Source of the DNA: Halothermothrix sp. | GTDB taxonomy: Bacteria; Bacillota; Halanaerobiia; DY22613 | Length of the DNA stretch: 64,000 nt | Direction of reading: 5' to 3' | Assembly: GCA_016841825.1 (NCBI GenBank) | Contig: JAENYK010000005.1 | Coordinates: 248,001-312,000, forward strand | In this document: one piece after another, positions 41,501 to 50,235 of the stretch | Position numbering within the stretch: position 1 is the first letter of the stretch | How the letters are laid out: the number at the start of each line of letters is the position of its first letter | The notes under the pieces: generated by a model | Database searches by the model: none | Seen by the model: the letters and a program-made list of their open reading frames with translations, nothing else | Told to the model about the DNA's origin: nothing | Program-made: the position numbers and the translations under genes

Positions 41501-44320
41501 ACTCTCATAAGGATGGAAGTCCACAACCTGATAATTGGTTACAGCCCTACCACCTTCTTCTCTTACTGTAGCCGAAAAAGCAGCTTTCATCATATTTCCC
41601 GGCTTTAATTCCGTAGGAAACGAGAATGTAGATCGATATTCACCATTCTCATCTAAAGTCCCACTACCAATTATTTCGTCCATTCCCGCATTTTTTATAC
41701 TGGAATCTCCGAAAATGTATGATTTATAAGCCGACGTGGTAAAAGGTACTACATCTAGTTTGACTGCCACTTCCACATTACGACCTGCAGCAGGTGGACC
41801 AAATAAATTCACACCGCTTACTTTAATCTCAGCTGTATCACCTGAACTATAGGTTTGCTCATCAGACTCAACCTGAACTTTAATCCTATCAGGCATAAAC
41901 TCTTCTACGTTAAAATTAACAACTCCAATCATTTGGTCAGCTACATACAGATTAGTCGTATATTTACCTGTCTTTACATAATCAGGTAGATTGATCTCAA
42001 ATTCAGCAGCTCCTGCATCACCAGTATTTTGAACTAATTCAGTATACAGATTACCTGTAGGATCAATCACCTTTAATCTTACCGGAAATTCTGGTGGCAC
42101 CGCCACATTTACACCGCGGATCAGAGCAGTAATATTCGCTTTATCTCCGGGACGATACACACCGCGATCAGAATAGACATATGCCTCATACCCCTCAGTC
42201 AGATAACTTCGTCCTGTTGTGTCAAAATCAGTCGTATCAAGCCTACCATCATCTAACTTTAAGAAAGCAAAATCATCTTCATACTCCACCACAATCAAAT
42301 ATGGTTCAAAATCTTTAAATAGATTGCCTAGATCAGTAAATTTAACCAAACCTTGACGATTGGTTTCACCTTTTGTTAGTACCTGATTATTTCGACTCAG
42401 TAAAGATACTCTGGCTTTAATCAAAGGCTGTAAGGTCTTCAAAGAATTAACCCATACAGCCAACTCATTGGTAGCTAATTTGGTAACAATACCTATATCA
42501 GTAGCAACTATCATTCTAGAATCATTTAACCAATAATTATCTCGATCCCGTACTACGATCTGATAGATTCCCTTCCGCTCATCATCCATATAATCCTCTA
42601 ATGAGAGAGGGGTTTCCACTATTTCATTGGGTGGATTATTCACTTCCAACGTAAACTCTTCAATCAGGCTTCCCAGATTGTCAAACCTATCTTCAAAACT
42701 TCCCCACCTGTTATCACTCAAAAAATGGACAATATTGTTAGCGTATATTTTATAAATTCCCACATCAACTTTATTTAAGTTTACTGTCTCCAAACCAAGA
42801 GTCAGATTACCCTGATTCGATAAATAATATCCCTGAGAATTAAATCTAACCAGTGGTGACAAACCAGGCATCCTGATATTTCTCACAAAAATTTCTTCCA
42901 ATGGTGCTGCATTTATGGCAGGCATCCCTGCATTTACAGTGATCTGATAATTTTCCAGCGGTTTAAAATCTTCACTTTTTAAACGAACTATATCTTTATA
43001 GACCTCCACTTTATAGGAAACTTCTGGGGAAACAGAGATAAAAGCTTCTGCTGAGTCCGCTTCTACAGGTCTAGAAAACTCAAGAGTAATGGTTCCCATA
43101 GAATAATCTCGATCTCCATAAACTGAATATAATTTCAGTGGATCAAGTGGAGATATAGCTGAAACTGAAACATAGTCATTGGCCAACCCAATAGTTCCAT
43201 CTTCACAGACCAGGCCTTTTGCCACTAATAATCTGACCTTCTGCTCAGCATCGACCTGTTTGAAATGCGGTATATTTAGTTCAAAAGTCTCACTGATTCG
43301 ATATGGTTTGATCTCATACGATAGTTCCTTCTCTTCATCCCCATTGATGAGATAAAGACCAATGTATTTTTTCAACTCGTCAGGATTTACAGGATAATTA
43401 AAGACCACTCTGGCAGTCAACTCACTACTAGATTTTTGTGTATTATTTATCAGTTGAACTTTTGATGAAAGCACTTCAAATTTAGCTGTATCAAACTCTT
43501 TAACTAATTCGTTATCCAGATAATATGCTCTGGTTGTTACAATCTCAGGCTTAATAGTAACCTGATAATGGGTTGAAGGCTTAAATGGTACTTCCGGTAA
43601 AAAGCGTAATTGACGAAGATTAATCCACCGATAACTTCCGGGAACAGGTGGATTTAATTGAATCAGGTCATTTTTATAATTTTGACCTACCTGATTCAAA
43701 TCAGCCACATCTTCCGAAAAGGTAAAAGTCAGATTAGCTTTAGGATCAACCTCCATTTTTGGATTCATTCCAATCAATTTAGCTTCTTTAGAACCTTCAG
43801 TGGTAAATGAAATTGTATCTTTTCCATTAATTTTCACACCCAGACTGTCAAAAACTTCTTTTTGTAAAATAGCTTGATAAGTAGTATGTTCAGTTAAAGG
43901 TTCATTTACTGTAAAGGACAAAGTATTAGAATCTGGCCAATGGAATTGTCCAGCAATAGTTGGAGAAAATTGAATTAATTCATTTTCTGTCTTTTCATCA
44001 AGATGTTTTCCCATCTCTCCCTGAAAGTTAAAGACCAGAGTAGGTTTAAGACTCATCTCCCCCTGGATCTTCATATCCAGAAACTTGATCTCCTTCTCTT
44101 TTTTAATTAACTTAACAATCTCACTAACAATGTTTACTTCTTCCACAGGTTGTTCTGCAGTACCACTTTCTTTTACTTGTTCAACAGTAGAGCTTGTTGC
44201 CAGATTTACATGTTGAGCAACTGTCCAGACAATAACAACTGAAGCAATAGCCATAATCAACAAACCCAGTAATAGACCTACAAAAAAATCTTTTCGTTTA
44301 AACATATTTGGTATTTTCAA
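38501..44320 (-). CDS. Alpha-2-macroglobulin-like protein (YfhM type)
   Basis: A 1939-residue periplasmic protease trap. Residues ~13-37 are an N-terminal membrane anchor with no lipobox. MG1/MG2-type beta domains follow, then the bait-region part, and a thioester domain with GCAEQ near residue 1487, which can form the Cys-Gln thioester that captures proteases. The C-terminal part has helical toroid repeats and a receptor-type beta domain. It probably guards the cell envelope together with PBP1C. The start is TTG at 44320, placed 1 nt after the mazG-like stop, with GGAGGAGTAGT as ribosome site, so translation is coupled. Confidence 0.92.
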   Translation of the reverse strand: MKIPNMFKRKDFFVGLLLGLLIMAIASVVIVWTVAQHVNLATSSTVEQVKESGTAEQPVEEVNIVSEIVKLIKKEKEIKFLDMKIQGEMSLKPTLVFNFQGEMGKHLDEKTENELIQFSPTIAGQFHWPDSNTLSFTVNEPLTEHTTYQAILQKEVFDSLGVKINGKDTISFTTEGSKEAKLIGMNPKMEVDPKANLTFTFSEDVADLNQVGQNYKNDLIQLNPPVPGSYRWINLRQLRFLPEVPFKPSTHYQVTIKPEIVTTRAYYLDNELVKEFDTAKFEVLSSKVQLINNTQKSSSELTARVVFNYPVNPDELKKYIGLYLINGDEEKELSYEIKPYRISETFELNIPHFKQVDAEQKVRLLVAKGLVCEDGTIGLANDYVSVSAISPLDPLKLYSVYGDRDYSMGTITLEFSRPVEADSAEAFISVSPEVSYKVEVYKDIVRLKSEDFKPLENYQITVNAGMPAINAAPLEEIFVRNIRMPGLSPLVRFNSQGYYLSNQGNLTLGLETVNLNKVDVGIYKIYANNIVHFLSDNRWGSFEDRFDNLGSLIEEFTLEVNNPPNEIVETPLSLEDYMDDERKGIYQIVVRDRDNYWLNDSRMIVATDIGIVTKLATNELAVWVNSLKTLQPLIKARVSLLSRNNQVLTKGETNRQGLVKFTDLGNLFKDFEPYLIVVEYEDDFAFLKLDDGRLDTTDFDTTGRSYLTEGYEAYVYSDRGVYRPGDKANITALIRGVNVAVPPEFPVRLKVIDPTGNLYTELVQNTGDAGAAEFEINLPDYVKTGKYTTNLYVADQMIGVVNFNVEEFMPDRIKVQVESDEQTYSSGDTAEIKVSGVNLFGPPAAGRNVEVAVKLDVVPFTTSAYKSYIFGDSSIKNAGMDEIIGSGTLDENGEYRSTFSFPTELKPGNMMKAAFSATVREEGGRAVTNYQVVDFHPYESYIGLKRLSDYYGEIDKPYQIQYVEVNPQGESVAGSSLMVKVYRVIWHSLWRQDGNGEWYYESEEELEEIYSQELISGFGEQIFDFTPREYGKYKVVIANTENHTQSAIDFYATGWGYSPWALTNPTRIELDLDKPIYENGELAQIQVKAPFSGKALVTIEREKIYDLQIVEFKDNTGLLAVNVKDDWKPNVYVTVQLIRSIDSVEIHSPVRAFGTIALPVSSSSSRLDVEIKTEEELRPNQTVDVDVAVKGASEEAYLTLAAVDEGILQLTNFPSPNPYNFFYGKKKLDVGSYDLYNMILPEVEKVNDPSAPGGDRYAEAIQKENLNPISVQRVKPVSLWSGIVKLDEQGQAKVKLDLPQFNGTLRLMAVVFDGSKMGSQDKQVIVRDPIVLTSTYPRFISGTDKFQVPVSIFNGTDEDGEFTVKMTIDGPVNQSGDSEQKIELTRGAEGLITFDLEAQNAVGTVNFTLEVTGNGQSSKEETELALRPAVPLVKEFLSGSIKPDQSVELSLPVDWVEGTDGYTLTISPFPAVQFAGSLQYLLDYPYGCAEQTTSRLFPLLYFDDLAKKADPELFVADSADYYIEEGILKLQTMQLANGDFAYWPGGYRSYRWVSIYVSHFLVEARKAGYAVSNNVYDKMIDNLTTIARESAYETWELQNKVYALYVLSQVGKADLSNMAYIKNHQWDKLSDDSRVMLAAAYYFAGERGEANRLIPFSFQKPEIERETGGNFNSNVRHDALILSVLAEVDPDHPAIPSLVQRLTSEVSIGRWGTTQENAFAFMAIGKMLQARSEDNYTGKIFVDDIELGSFSNSAGVEIKDPQLAKGKLKITLTGTGESYYFAEIKGVPLSGDVQSYDHGVKVSRDYLNKDGHPLDTDQIKQGDLVIAKITVTGQKKELNNLVIVDMLPAGLEIENPRLQSRANIEWLQEESFPVDYLDMRDDRLLLFTNLYNADKPLTFYYALRAVTVGEFLLPPIKAECMYEPEIASVSEAGMIKVVK

Positions 44321-44321
44321 A

Positions 44322-44645
44322 CTACTCCTCCTCCCTTATCGTTTCTGCTGACTTCCAATAGCGTTTACCGTCCTTTTTAACCAACTTATCTACTAAAGCC
44401 TTTTCCAAATCAATCTCAAATCGATTAGCCAGAGCAATCAGACAGACTAAAACATCAGCCACTTCTTCGCTTAGCTTTTGTTTGTCAAAAGCAGGATAAT
44501 TTTTAGACCAGGTTTTTTTTAATTCGCCAGCCACTTCACCTACTTCTTCATTTAATAAGGTATAAATCTGTAATGGTTCCATCGTGAAACCACGCTGTTT
44601 TCTAATATCCTGCACCATCTGCTGCAAGTCTCTTAATTCAGTCAT
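44322..44645 (-). CDS. MazG-like nucleotide pyrophosphohydrolase
   Basis: A 107-residue all-alpha NTP pyrophosphohydrolase. The metal-binding sets are LLNEEVGEVAGEL and EEVADVLVCLIALAN. Proteins of this type hydrolyse non-canonical (d)NTPs in the cytoplasm. I chose ATG at 44645 behind GAAAGGGGAATAGTG; the longer frame lacks a ribosome site. It ends 1 nt before the A2M gene. The 256 nt upstream of it hold no visible feature. Confidence 0.85.
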   Translation of the reverse strand: MTELRDLQQMVQDIRKQRGFTMEPLQIYTLLNEEVGEVAGELKKTWSKNYPAFDKQKLSEEVADVLVCLIALANRFEIDLEKALVDKLVKKDGKRYWKSAETIREEE

Positions 44646-44901
44646 CACTATTCCCCTTTCAAAGCAACTTCTCAACTTCTAATTTCTTTATCCTCCGGTA
44701 AAACTCCTTCTATTTGCAAAGATAAATGGCTTAAGAACTAATTTCCAGAGAATAAATAGTGGCAAACCCGATTTACAAATAATTTTTCTCATTGGTAAGA
44801 CCGCATAATATCTCTGCAAGCTCCAATTGATACCCAGAAAAATTATTCTTAGTCAGACTTGCCATCGTTTAGGCTGCTATGAAGTGTTTTTTATATCATT
44901 C

Positions 44902-45348
44902 TTAAGCCCTGGTACTCTCAATTGCATGAATTAATTCTTCAGTAGAGGGATTGCCTTTTACAGCATACGAAATTACCCCATCAAAATCAATTATATATAC
45001 AGTACGGTCTACAAAATCAGGATACTCAGCTAATGTTCCAACTTCATAAGCATTGGCGATCTTCATATTCGGATCAGAAATCAACGAAAAAGTCAAACCA
45101 TTCTTTTGAGCGAATTGCTGATGACTTTCCAGAGAATCTTGATTACATCCTAATATCTCCGTATCCAATCTTTTATACTCCTCATAGGCTACCTCTGCAT
45201 CTAATAATTGTTGTGTACAGATTGTGGTACCATCTTTCGGATAGAAGAATAGTATAATATTCTTTTTTCCAATATAATCCTTTAAGAGAATTTTACCCTG
45301 GTTACTTTCTCCAATAAAATCTGGAGCAGGCATTCCAATTTTTAGCAT
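44902..45348 (-). CDS. Peroxiredoxin (AhpC/TSA, Bcp-like)
   Basis: A 148-residue thiol peroxidase. The motif P-x3-T-x2-C appears as YPKDGTTICTQQ with peroxidatic C44. The only other cysteine is in ILGCNQD, so it may be a 1-Cys or atypical 2-Cys enzyme. I chose ATG at 45348, preceded by AAAGGGGGAATTG; the longer frame adds an unconserved segment. It removes peroxides in the cytoplasm, a plausible role in an anaerobe briefly exposed to oxygen. Divergent from the next gene. Confidence 0.88.
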   Translation of the reverse strand: MLKIGMPAPDFIGESNQGKILLKDYIGKKNIILFFYPKDGTTICTQQLLDAEVAYEEYKRLDTEILGCNQDSLESHQQFAQKNGLTFSLISDPNMKIANAYEVGTLAEYPDFVDRTVYIIDFDGVISYAVKGNPSTEELIHAIESTRA

Positions 45349-45416
45349 ATCAATTCCCCCTTTCAGTAATATAGTATATGTCCAAACTATTGAAAAAATA
45401 ATCCATCCGGGATTCT

Positions 45417-45445
45417 TTGACACCACAAATTTAAGATGATAAAAT
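45417..45445 (+). promoter_or_regulatory. Sigma-A promoter of the zincin/propeller gene
   Basis: TTGACA and TAAAAT are separated by exactly 17 nt on the plus strand. The -10 is ~73 nt upstream of the chosen start. Confidence 0.78.
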
Positions 45446-45517
45446 AGATTTATTATAAGTCATTATAAAATATTAAAAATGTAAATTATTATAAAATGAT
45501 TTTTGGGGGGTTTTATT

Positions 45518-48118
45518 TTGAGAATAAATATGAAAATCCTTTTATTAATATCTCTTACAATCTTTTGTCTATCCACAAATATTACAACAGCCCAGGCATT
45601 CGACTGGAAATACATCGAAACCGAGCATTTTAATTTAATCTTTCATCCAGAGGTTGAAAGGCAAACCTATCGAGTAGCCGAGATTGCCGAAGAAGTCTAT
45701 GGTCAATTAAAGGAATTTACTGGATTCAAAGCTTTTAGAAAGATAGCCATCGTAATCTCAACTCAAGATGATATCGCCAACGGAGAAGCTACACCTCGAG
45801 ATCTGATTTTTTTGTCAGCTAATCCTTTAATCACATCCACTAGAGTTGACCGTGAATGGCTTAAAAATCTGATCACCCATGAATTAACCCATATCTTGCA
45901 GACCGAAACTACTTTTGGTGTCACCTATTCTCTACATAAGATAACAGGTGCACCAACAGTACTTGGTCTTCCCCCTAATGCTTTGCAGCCCAGATGGTTC
46001 TTAGAAGGTGTCGCACAATATGGTTCTTACATGGAGGGATATGATTTTTTAGACCGAAAACGTGAGATGATTTTCGAACAAAAAGTACAGACTGAAGATT
46101 TTTATCCCAATTCAGAGATTATCTGGGGTCGCAGTGAGATCGGTGGTGAAATTATGTATAACTATGGTTTCGGTTTTATCGAATTTCTAATGCGAAAATA
46201 CGGTGAAGATAAATTTATTGAAATCCAGCAGATGCAGAACAGTTTTTATTATCTGGGTCTGGACGCAATTATGAGTATGGTTTATAATAAGCCGCTTTCG
46301 GTTCTTGTAGCAGAATGGAAAAGAGAATTAAACCAACGTTTTCCAATCCGCATAGATCGAGATATTGCCCAGGTATTGCTCCCAAAACCAGAGTTAGCAG
46401 AATGGAACGAGCCCTTGGTCACTCCTGATGGTGGCGTAATTTTTACTGAAAAGCATATAAATAAATCGTCAATAAAGATTAATTATTGGCATCCTGATAC
46501 AGGTTTAACCACGTTATTAGATAGTCCTAAACTGGCTTTTACCAGATTGGCTCTCTCACCGGATGGGCAAAAACTGCTGTACACCTCCTATGACTCAATT
46601 AAAGGAGCTATCCGGTGGGATTTGAATGAGATGAATCTGCAAACTGGTGTTACCACCCGGCTCACAACCAATGGTCGTATTGTTCAGGGAATATATTATT
46701 ACAAAGGCTATCTAGTAATCAAAAATGATTGGGGTAAGCTGCATTTATACTATTTACAGGATGGTCAGATGACTCAGTTAACCGACACTGACTACAATTT
46801 TGTGATCACAGATCTGGCCATCTCACCTGACCAAAAGAGGTTAGCGATTAATTTTAACTATAATGGTCAAAGAGGTATCGGCATTATGCGAACCGATTCC
46901 TGGGAATATGAAAAAATTTATTATCCAGGAGAAGAGAATGACTGGCTATTAGGCGATTTTATCGACAATAATTCCCTGACACTAAGCTGGGATCGTTTAG
47001 ATCATTACGATCTGTATGCTCTAGAGATTAGGACTGGTAAGGTAACAAGGATTACCAATACTCGTGAAGATATCCTCCAGGGTCAAATCCAAACTTTTAA
47101 CGAACAGCAGTACTGGTATGGTCAGACTTATGGATCTGCTGGTTTTACTATTGCTAAAGGCCCAATCGCTGCTCAGGAAAATATAATTATAAAATCCCAT
47201 GATACTAACTTTCAAGATGCAGTTGATTCGACCAGCAAGCCAGTGAAATCTGGTGATTATAACCATCTCGCTCAACTGAGAAGTGACTTGTTCTCTCCTT
47301 ATGTTGATACAGAAGATGAATTTGAAATTGGAGTTTCCCAATATTTAAGTGATCCATTAGAAGAACTTAGTATTTATTATGATCTCAAATGGAATGTTGA
47401 TCGGGAAGAGATGACACTTAATCTGGACACTGACTGGAAAGGAACTAACCCGGGGTTAAGTCTCTCTATTCAATCTCAAGGTTGGGATATTGCTGCTGGT
47501 CTAACTGAGACTTATGAATTCTATCCATATTCTCTGTCAGCGTCTCAAATCTTTCAGATATCAGATGGATTTCAATTTAATCAACTCCAATTACAGTTAG
47601 CTAGATCGTGGATACAAAGAGATTCTGCAGCAACATTAATCCAGGCTAATTACTATCCAGCCAAAGGCATTGAAGACCCTGGTTATGACGTCTCCGTACA
47701 ACACAACCAACAGTTTTCTATTGGTTACCAGGGTGATTCACTAACAAGTCAGAGTATTATAGGTTATGCTGGTGGTAGTAATAGATTTACCTGGGGAGAA
47801 GATGACTTATTCTGGGTATACCCAGAAAAATCTCAAGCACAGCGAATGGCGATTCAAAAACTTCACTATCAGCACAATCTCGCAGATCTATCCTCCAGCT
47901 TAACCATTTTCGACACAGGTAGATTATACACTAACATCTTCGGTGAGATTGGTCTGTTCTGTAACAATGAGGAGTTAACTGTCGCCAATATGGCTGGGAT
48001 AGGATTTGAATTAGAAACCAGGATGTTAAATCTCATGTCGGTAAATTATGAACTTGTTGGAGCTATTAATTCCAATGGAGATGTACAGATAAAATATAGT
48101 CTGAAGTCACCTTTTTAG
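45518..48118 (+). CDS. Exported zincin-like metallopeptidase with beta-propeller
   Basis: An 866-residue exported protein. A Sec signal (MRINMKILLLISLTIF..TAQA) precedes a peptidase-MA-like domain: FDWKYIETEHFNLIFHP, then HELTHILQ (the HExxH zinc motif near residue 124) and WFLEGVAQYGSYMEGY, which supplies the third ligand Glu. A TolB/WD40-like beta-propeller covers about 300-540 (LALSPDGQKLLYTSYD, LAISPDQKRLAINF). The last ~250 residues look like beta strands of alternating character, as in an outer-membrane or autotransporter barrel. I chose TTG 45518, 8 nt after TGGGGGG; ATG 45530 is the alternative. The substrate is unknown. Confidence 0.82.
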   Translation: MRINMKILLLISLTIFCLSTNITTAQAFDWKYIETEHFNLIFHPEVERQTYRVAEIAEEVYGQLKEFTGFKAFRKIAIVISTQDDIANGEATPRDLIFLSANPLITSTRVDREWLKNLITHELTHILQTETTFGVTYSLHKITGAPTVLGLPPNALQPRWFLEGVAQYGSYMEGYDFLDRKREMIFEQKVQTEDFYPNSEIIWGRSEIGGEIMYNYGFGFIEFLMRKYGEDKFIEIQQMQNSFYYLGLDAIMSMVYNKPLSVLVAEWKRELNQRFPIRIDRDIAQVLLPKPELAEWNEPLVTPDGGVIFTEKHINKSSIKINYWHPDTGLTTLLDSPKLAFTRLALSPDGQKLLYTSYDSIKGAIRWDLNEMNLQTGVTTRLTTNGRIVQGIYYYKGYLVIKNDWGKLHLYYLQDGQMTQLTDTDYNFVITDLAISPDQKRLAINFNYNGQRGIGIMRTDSWEYEKIYYPGEENDWLLGDFIDNNSLTLSWDRLDHYDLYALEIRTGKVTRITNTREDILQGQIQTFNEQQYWYGQTYGSAGFTIAKGPIAAQENIIIKSHDTNFQDAVDSTSKPVKSGDYNHLAQLRSDLFSPYVDTEDEFEIGVSQYLSDPLEELSIYYDLKWNVDREEMTLNLDTDWKGTNPGLSLSIQSQGWDIAAGLTETYEFYPYSLSASQIFQISDGFQFNQLQLQLARSWIQRDSAATLIQANYYPAKGIEDPGYDVSVQHNQQFSIGYQGDSLTSQSIIGYAGGSNRFTWGEDDLFWVYPEKSQAQRMAIQKLHYQHNLADLSSSLTIFDTGRLYTNIFGEIGLFCNNEELTVANMAGIGFELETRMLNLMSVNYELVGAINSNGDVQIKYSLKSPF

Positions 48119-48183
48119 AAAACTAGTTCATCCAATAAAACGAATTCTGATAATCCGGGTCTTCCACTGAATATGAGTGCTGT

Positions 48184-48270
48184 CAGGTACTATATCAGCT
48201 AAAGTTGAACTTTAGGGCTTCAGATGGGGATTCAACCCCACCTGAAGTGGGTGTCATAGAACTTAGATAT
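48184..48270. repeat. Possible IS200/IS605-type end remnant (copy B)
   Basis: ATCAGCTAAAGTTGAA, AGGGCTTCA, GGGGATTCAACCCCACC and TGAAGTGGG follow in the same order as at 32705-32818, with 80-85 percent agreement by eye. No transposase is near. The region 48119-48370 contains no gene. Confidence 0.45.
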
Positions 48271-48370
48271 AGTTACCTGACACTTATATCTTGGTTCATT
48301 CTAGCCAAATTGTGTCCCACCCAACTCCAAAACTGATATCACTACTCTATACTCAGCTCAAAAGTAACAC

Positions 48371-49393
48371 TTAATCAACCAACAGATATTCATGGACAAG
48401 CTCAAGAAATTCATGATTTTCAAAAGTCGATACCTTTTGAATATAGCGTTGATACTCTTTCTGGTAATGTCTTTCTTTCTCGGGATTTTTATCTTGCAAA
48501 AATTTTGATAAAATTAAATAAATATTAGCAGCTTCTAGATAACAATCTTTCTTCAAAAACTCATATACTGCAAACAACAGCTCATTATAACCTCGTTCAA
48601 AGTGACACAGGTCAATATATAAAAGACCCCAATAGTATCTATTATATGCCAATCCCCAAAAATCTTCAATCTGTTCAGCAAATGTTCGAGCCAGATTCAA
48701 ATACTCTTCAGCAGATTCATAATCAAAAAGTTTTAGACACGCTTTAGCCAACTCATTGATAATCTGAACTTTGAGTGTTGGCCTCTCAACCTGAGATAAT
48801 GCCAGCAAAAATTGTTCCCGTGCATTATAATACAACCCTTCCTCCACTAATAATAAAGCTAAATAAATATTAATTAGACCACATGTCTCTTCATTACCCT
48901 CTACTTCAGCCATCTGCAGTGCCCTATGTAAACATTTTTCCCCCTTATTCAAAGTACTTAATTTCAAATAGCGAAACAAATATATGTATAATAAACCCAG
49001 ATTAGTATGAACAGCTCGCTGTAGGTACAAATTAGAACTCAAAATTAATTCTACAAGAATTTGATGAGCTTCTTCAAAATCTCCCTTTTTAATCAAATTA
49101 CTTACCAAATACTCAATAACTTCTCCTTCCAATTCAGGTTTGAGAGATTTTTCTAAAAACATCCTGGTCCATTCAATTACCATCTCTATATCCCCAACGT
49201 CGTTGTAAACCTGAATAATTTTCAAAGTAATTCTCACTAAATGTTTTTGCTGTCCCAAAATCTCCGCCAATCCTAATCCGCGAAACAGATAAGCTAATGC
49301 ATAAGAAAATGTTCCCTGTAACAGAAATTGATCTGCTTTTATGATATACTCTGTAACTCGTTCTTGAATTAATGATATCGGTATCTTAAGCAA
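48371..49393 (-). CDS. TPR-repeat protein
   Basis: A 340-residue all-helical protein built of ~34-residue tetratricopeptide repeats. Clear units are FSYALAYLFRGLGLAEI, LNKGEKCLHRALQMAEV, YYNAREQFLLALSQV and YESAEEYLNLARTFAEQ. No signal peptide, DNA-binding or enzymatic domain is present. It probably acts as a protein-binding scaffold; partners are unknown. Similar TPR proteins often belong to regulators that carry an N-terminal helix-turn-helix, which is missing here. Monocistronic. Confidence 0.75.
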   Translation of the reverse strand: MLKIPISLIQERVTEYIIKADQFLLQGTFSYALAYLFRGLGLAEILGQQKHLVRITLKIIQVYNDVGDIEMVIEWTRMFLEKSLKPELEGEVIEYLVSNLIKKGDFEEAHQILVELILSSNLYLQRAVHTNLGLLYIYLFRYLKLSTLNKGEKCLHRALQMAEVEGNEETCGLINIYLALLLVEEGLYYNAREQFLLALSQVERPTLKVQIINELAKACLKLFDYESAEEYLNLARTFAEQIEDFWGLAYNRYYWGLLYIDLCHFERGYNELLFAVYEFLKKDCYLEAANIYLILSKFLQDKNPEKERHYQKEYQRYIQKVSTFENHEFLELVHEYLLVD

Positions 49394-49516
49394 GACTTCT
49401 CCACCCCTCCCTTACCAAAACTTATAATACTAACTTAATCATACACTAATTTCAAAGGTTTTTCAAACATATTTTTACGAAATCATGTAAAATTCGACCA
49501 TATATACATTAAAAAT

Positions 49517-49545
49517 GGGTTGATATTTGATATAAATACCAACCC
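49517..49545 (-). terminator. Terminator after the msrC gene
   Basis: GGGTTG and TATTT on the left pair with AATA and CAACCC on the right around a short loop. ATTTTTAATG follows on the minus strand. Confidence 0.75.
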
Positions 49546-49585
49546 GTAGTATACTTAATAATTTAGATATTTGTTTTAATATTTG

Positions 49586-50086
49586 TTAACAAATGTTATT
49601 CCAATGAACATTATCTGCTAATATTTTCGTAAATTTTTCTAATCCATTCTGATCAATTAGAGAAAAGCGACATTTTACTGGACTATCTATATCTAAAACA
49701 CCCTTTAACTGACCACCATTTACAATAGGCACCACAATCTCTGAAGCAGATGCAGCATCACAGGCAATATGCCCTGAAAATTCATGAACATCAGTCACTA
49801 TTATCGTTTCTAATGTTTCTGCAGAGGTTCCACAAACTCCCTGACCGATAGGAATATGAGTGCAGGCAGGTTTTCCCTGAAATGGTCCCAGCACTAACTC
49901 ATCATTTTTATATAAGTAAAAACCTACCCAGTTAATATCGGCCATTTGATGACCAAGTAAAGCTACAGCGTTAGCCAATTGAGCCAACCAGTCAGTTTCA
50001 AAGCAGACCTGACTCTCCAAAAGTTTATTAACAGTTTTGTAGTAAAGTTCTAGATCATCGGTGACGATCTTTTTCGCTCTATACAT
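49586..50086 (-). CDS. msrC: Free methionine-(R)-sulfoxide reductase (GAF domain)
   Basis: A 166-residue single GAF domain. Conserved cysteines C75 (KPACTHIPI), C85 (GQGVCGTS) and C109 (GHIACDAASASEIVVP) keep the 10- and 24-residue spacing of the catalytic cysteines in characterised fRMsr enzymes. It reduces free Met-R-O in the cytoplasm and thus repairs oxidative damage, like the peroxiredoxin 4 kb away. TWVGFYL-type ligand-pocket residues appear as INWVGFYLYK. AAAAGGAGGAATAAAA precedes the ATG. Confidence 0.93.
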   Translation of the reverse strand: MYRAKKIVTDDLELYYKTVNKLLESQVCFETDWLAQLANAVALLGHQMADINWVGFYLYKNDELVLGPFQGKPACTHIPIGQGVCGTSAETLETIIVTDVHEFSGHIACDAASASEIVVPIVNGGQLKGVLDIDSPVKCRFSLIDQNGLEKFTKILADNVHWNNIC

Positions 50087-50207
50087 TTTTTATTCCTCCT
50101 TTTAATCATCCAATTGTGTATACTTATAGGGGAATTCCCTAATTTATATTTTATCATATAATTAAAAAAATGTCCTCAGCAAAATAATCCTCCCCTGCAA
50201 TCAACAT

Positions 50208-50235
50208 AAAAAACCTGGCTAACTACCAGGTTTTT
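50208..50235 (-). terminator. Terminator overlapping the stop codon of the PEGA gene
   Basis: AAAAAACCTGG pairs with CCAGGTTTTTT. On the minus strand the TAG stop lies in the loop and the stem contains the last Pro-Gly codons. Translating ribosomes could therefore hinder or shape the hairpin. Confidence 0.85.
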
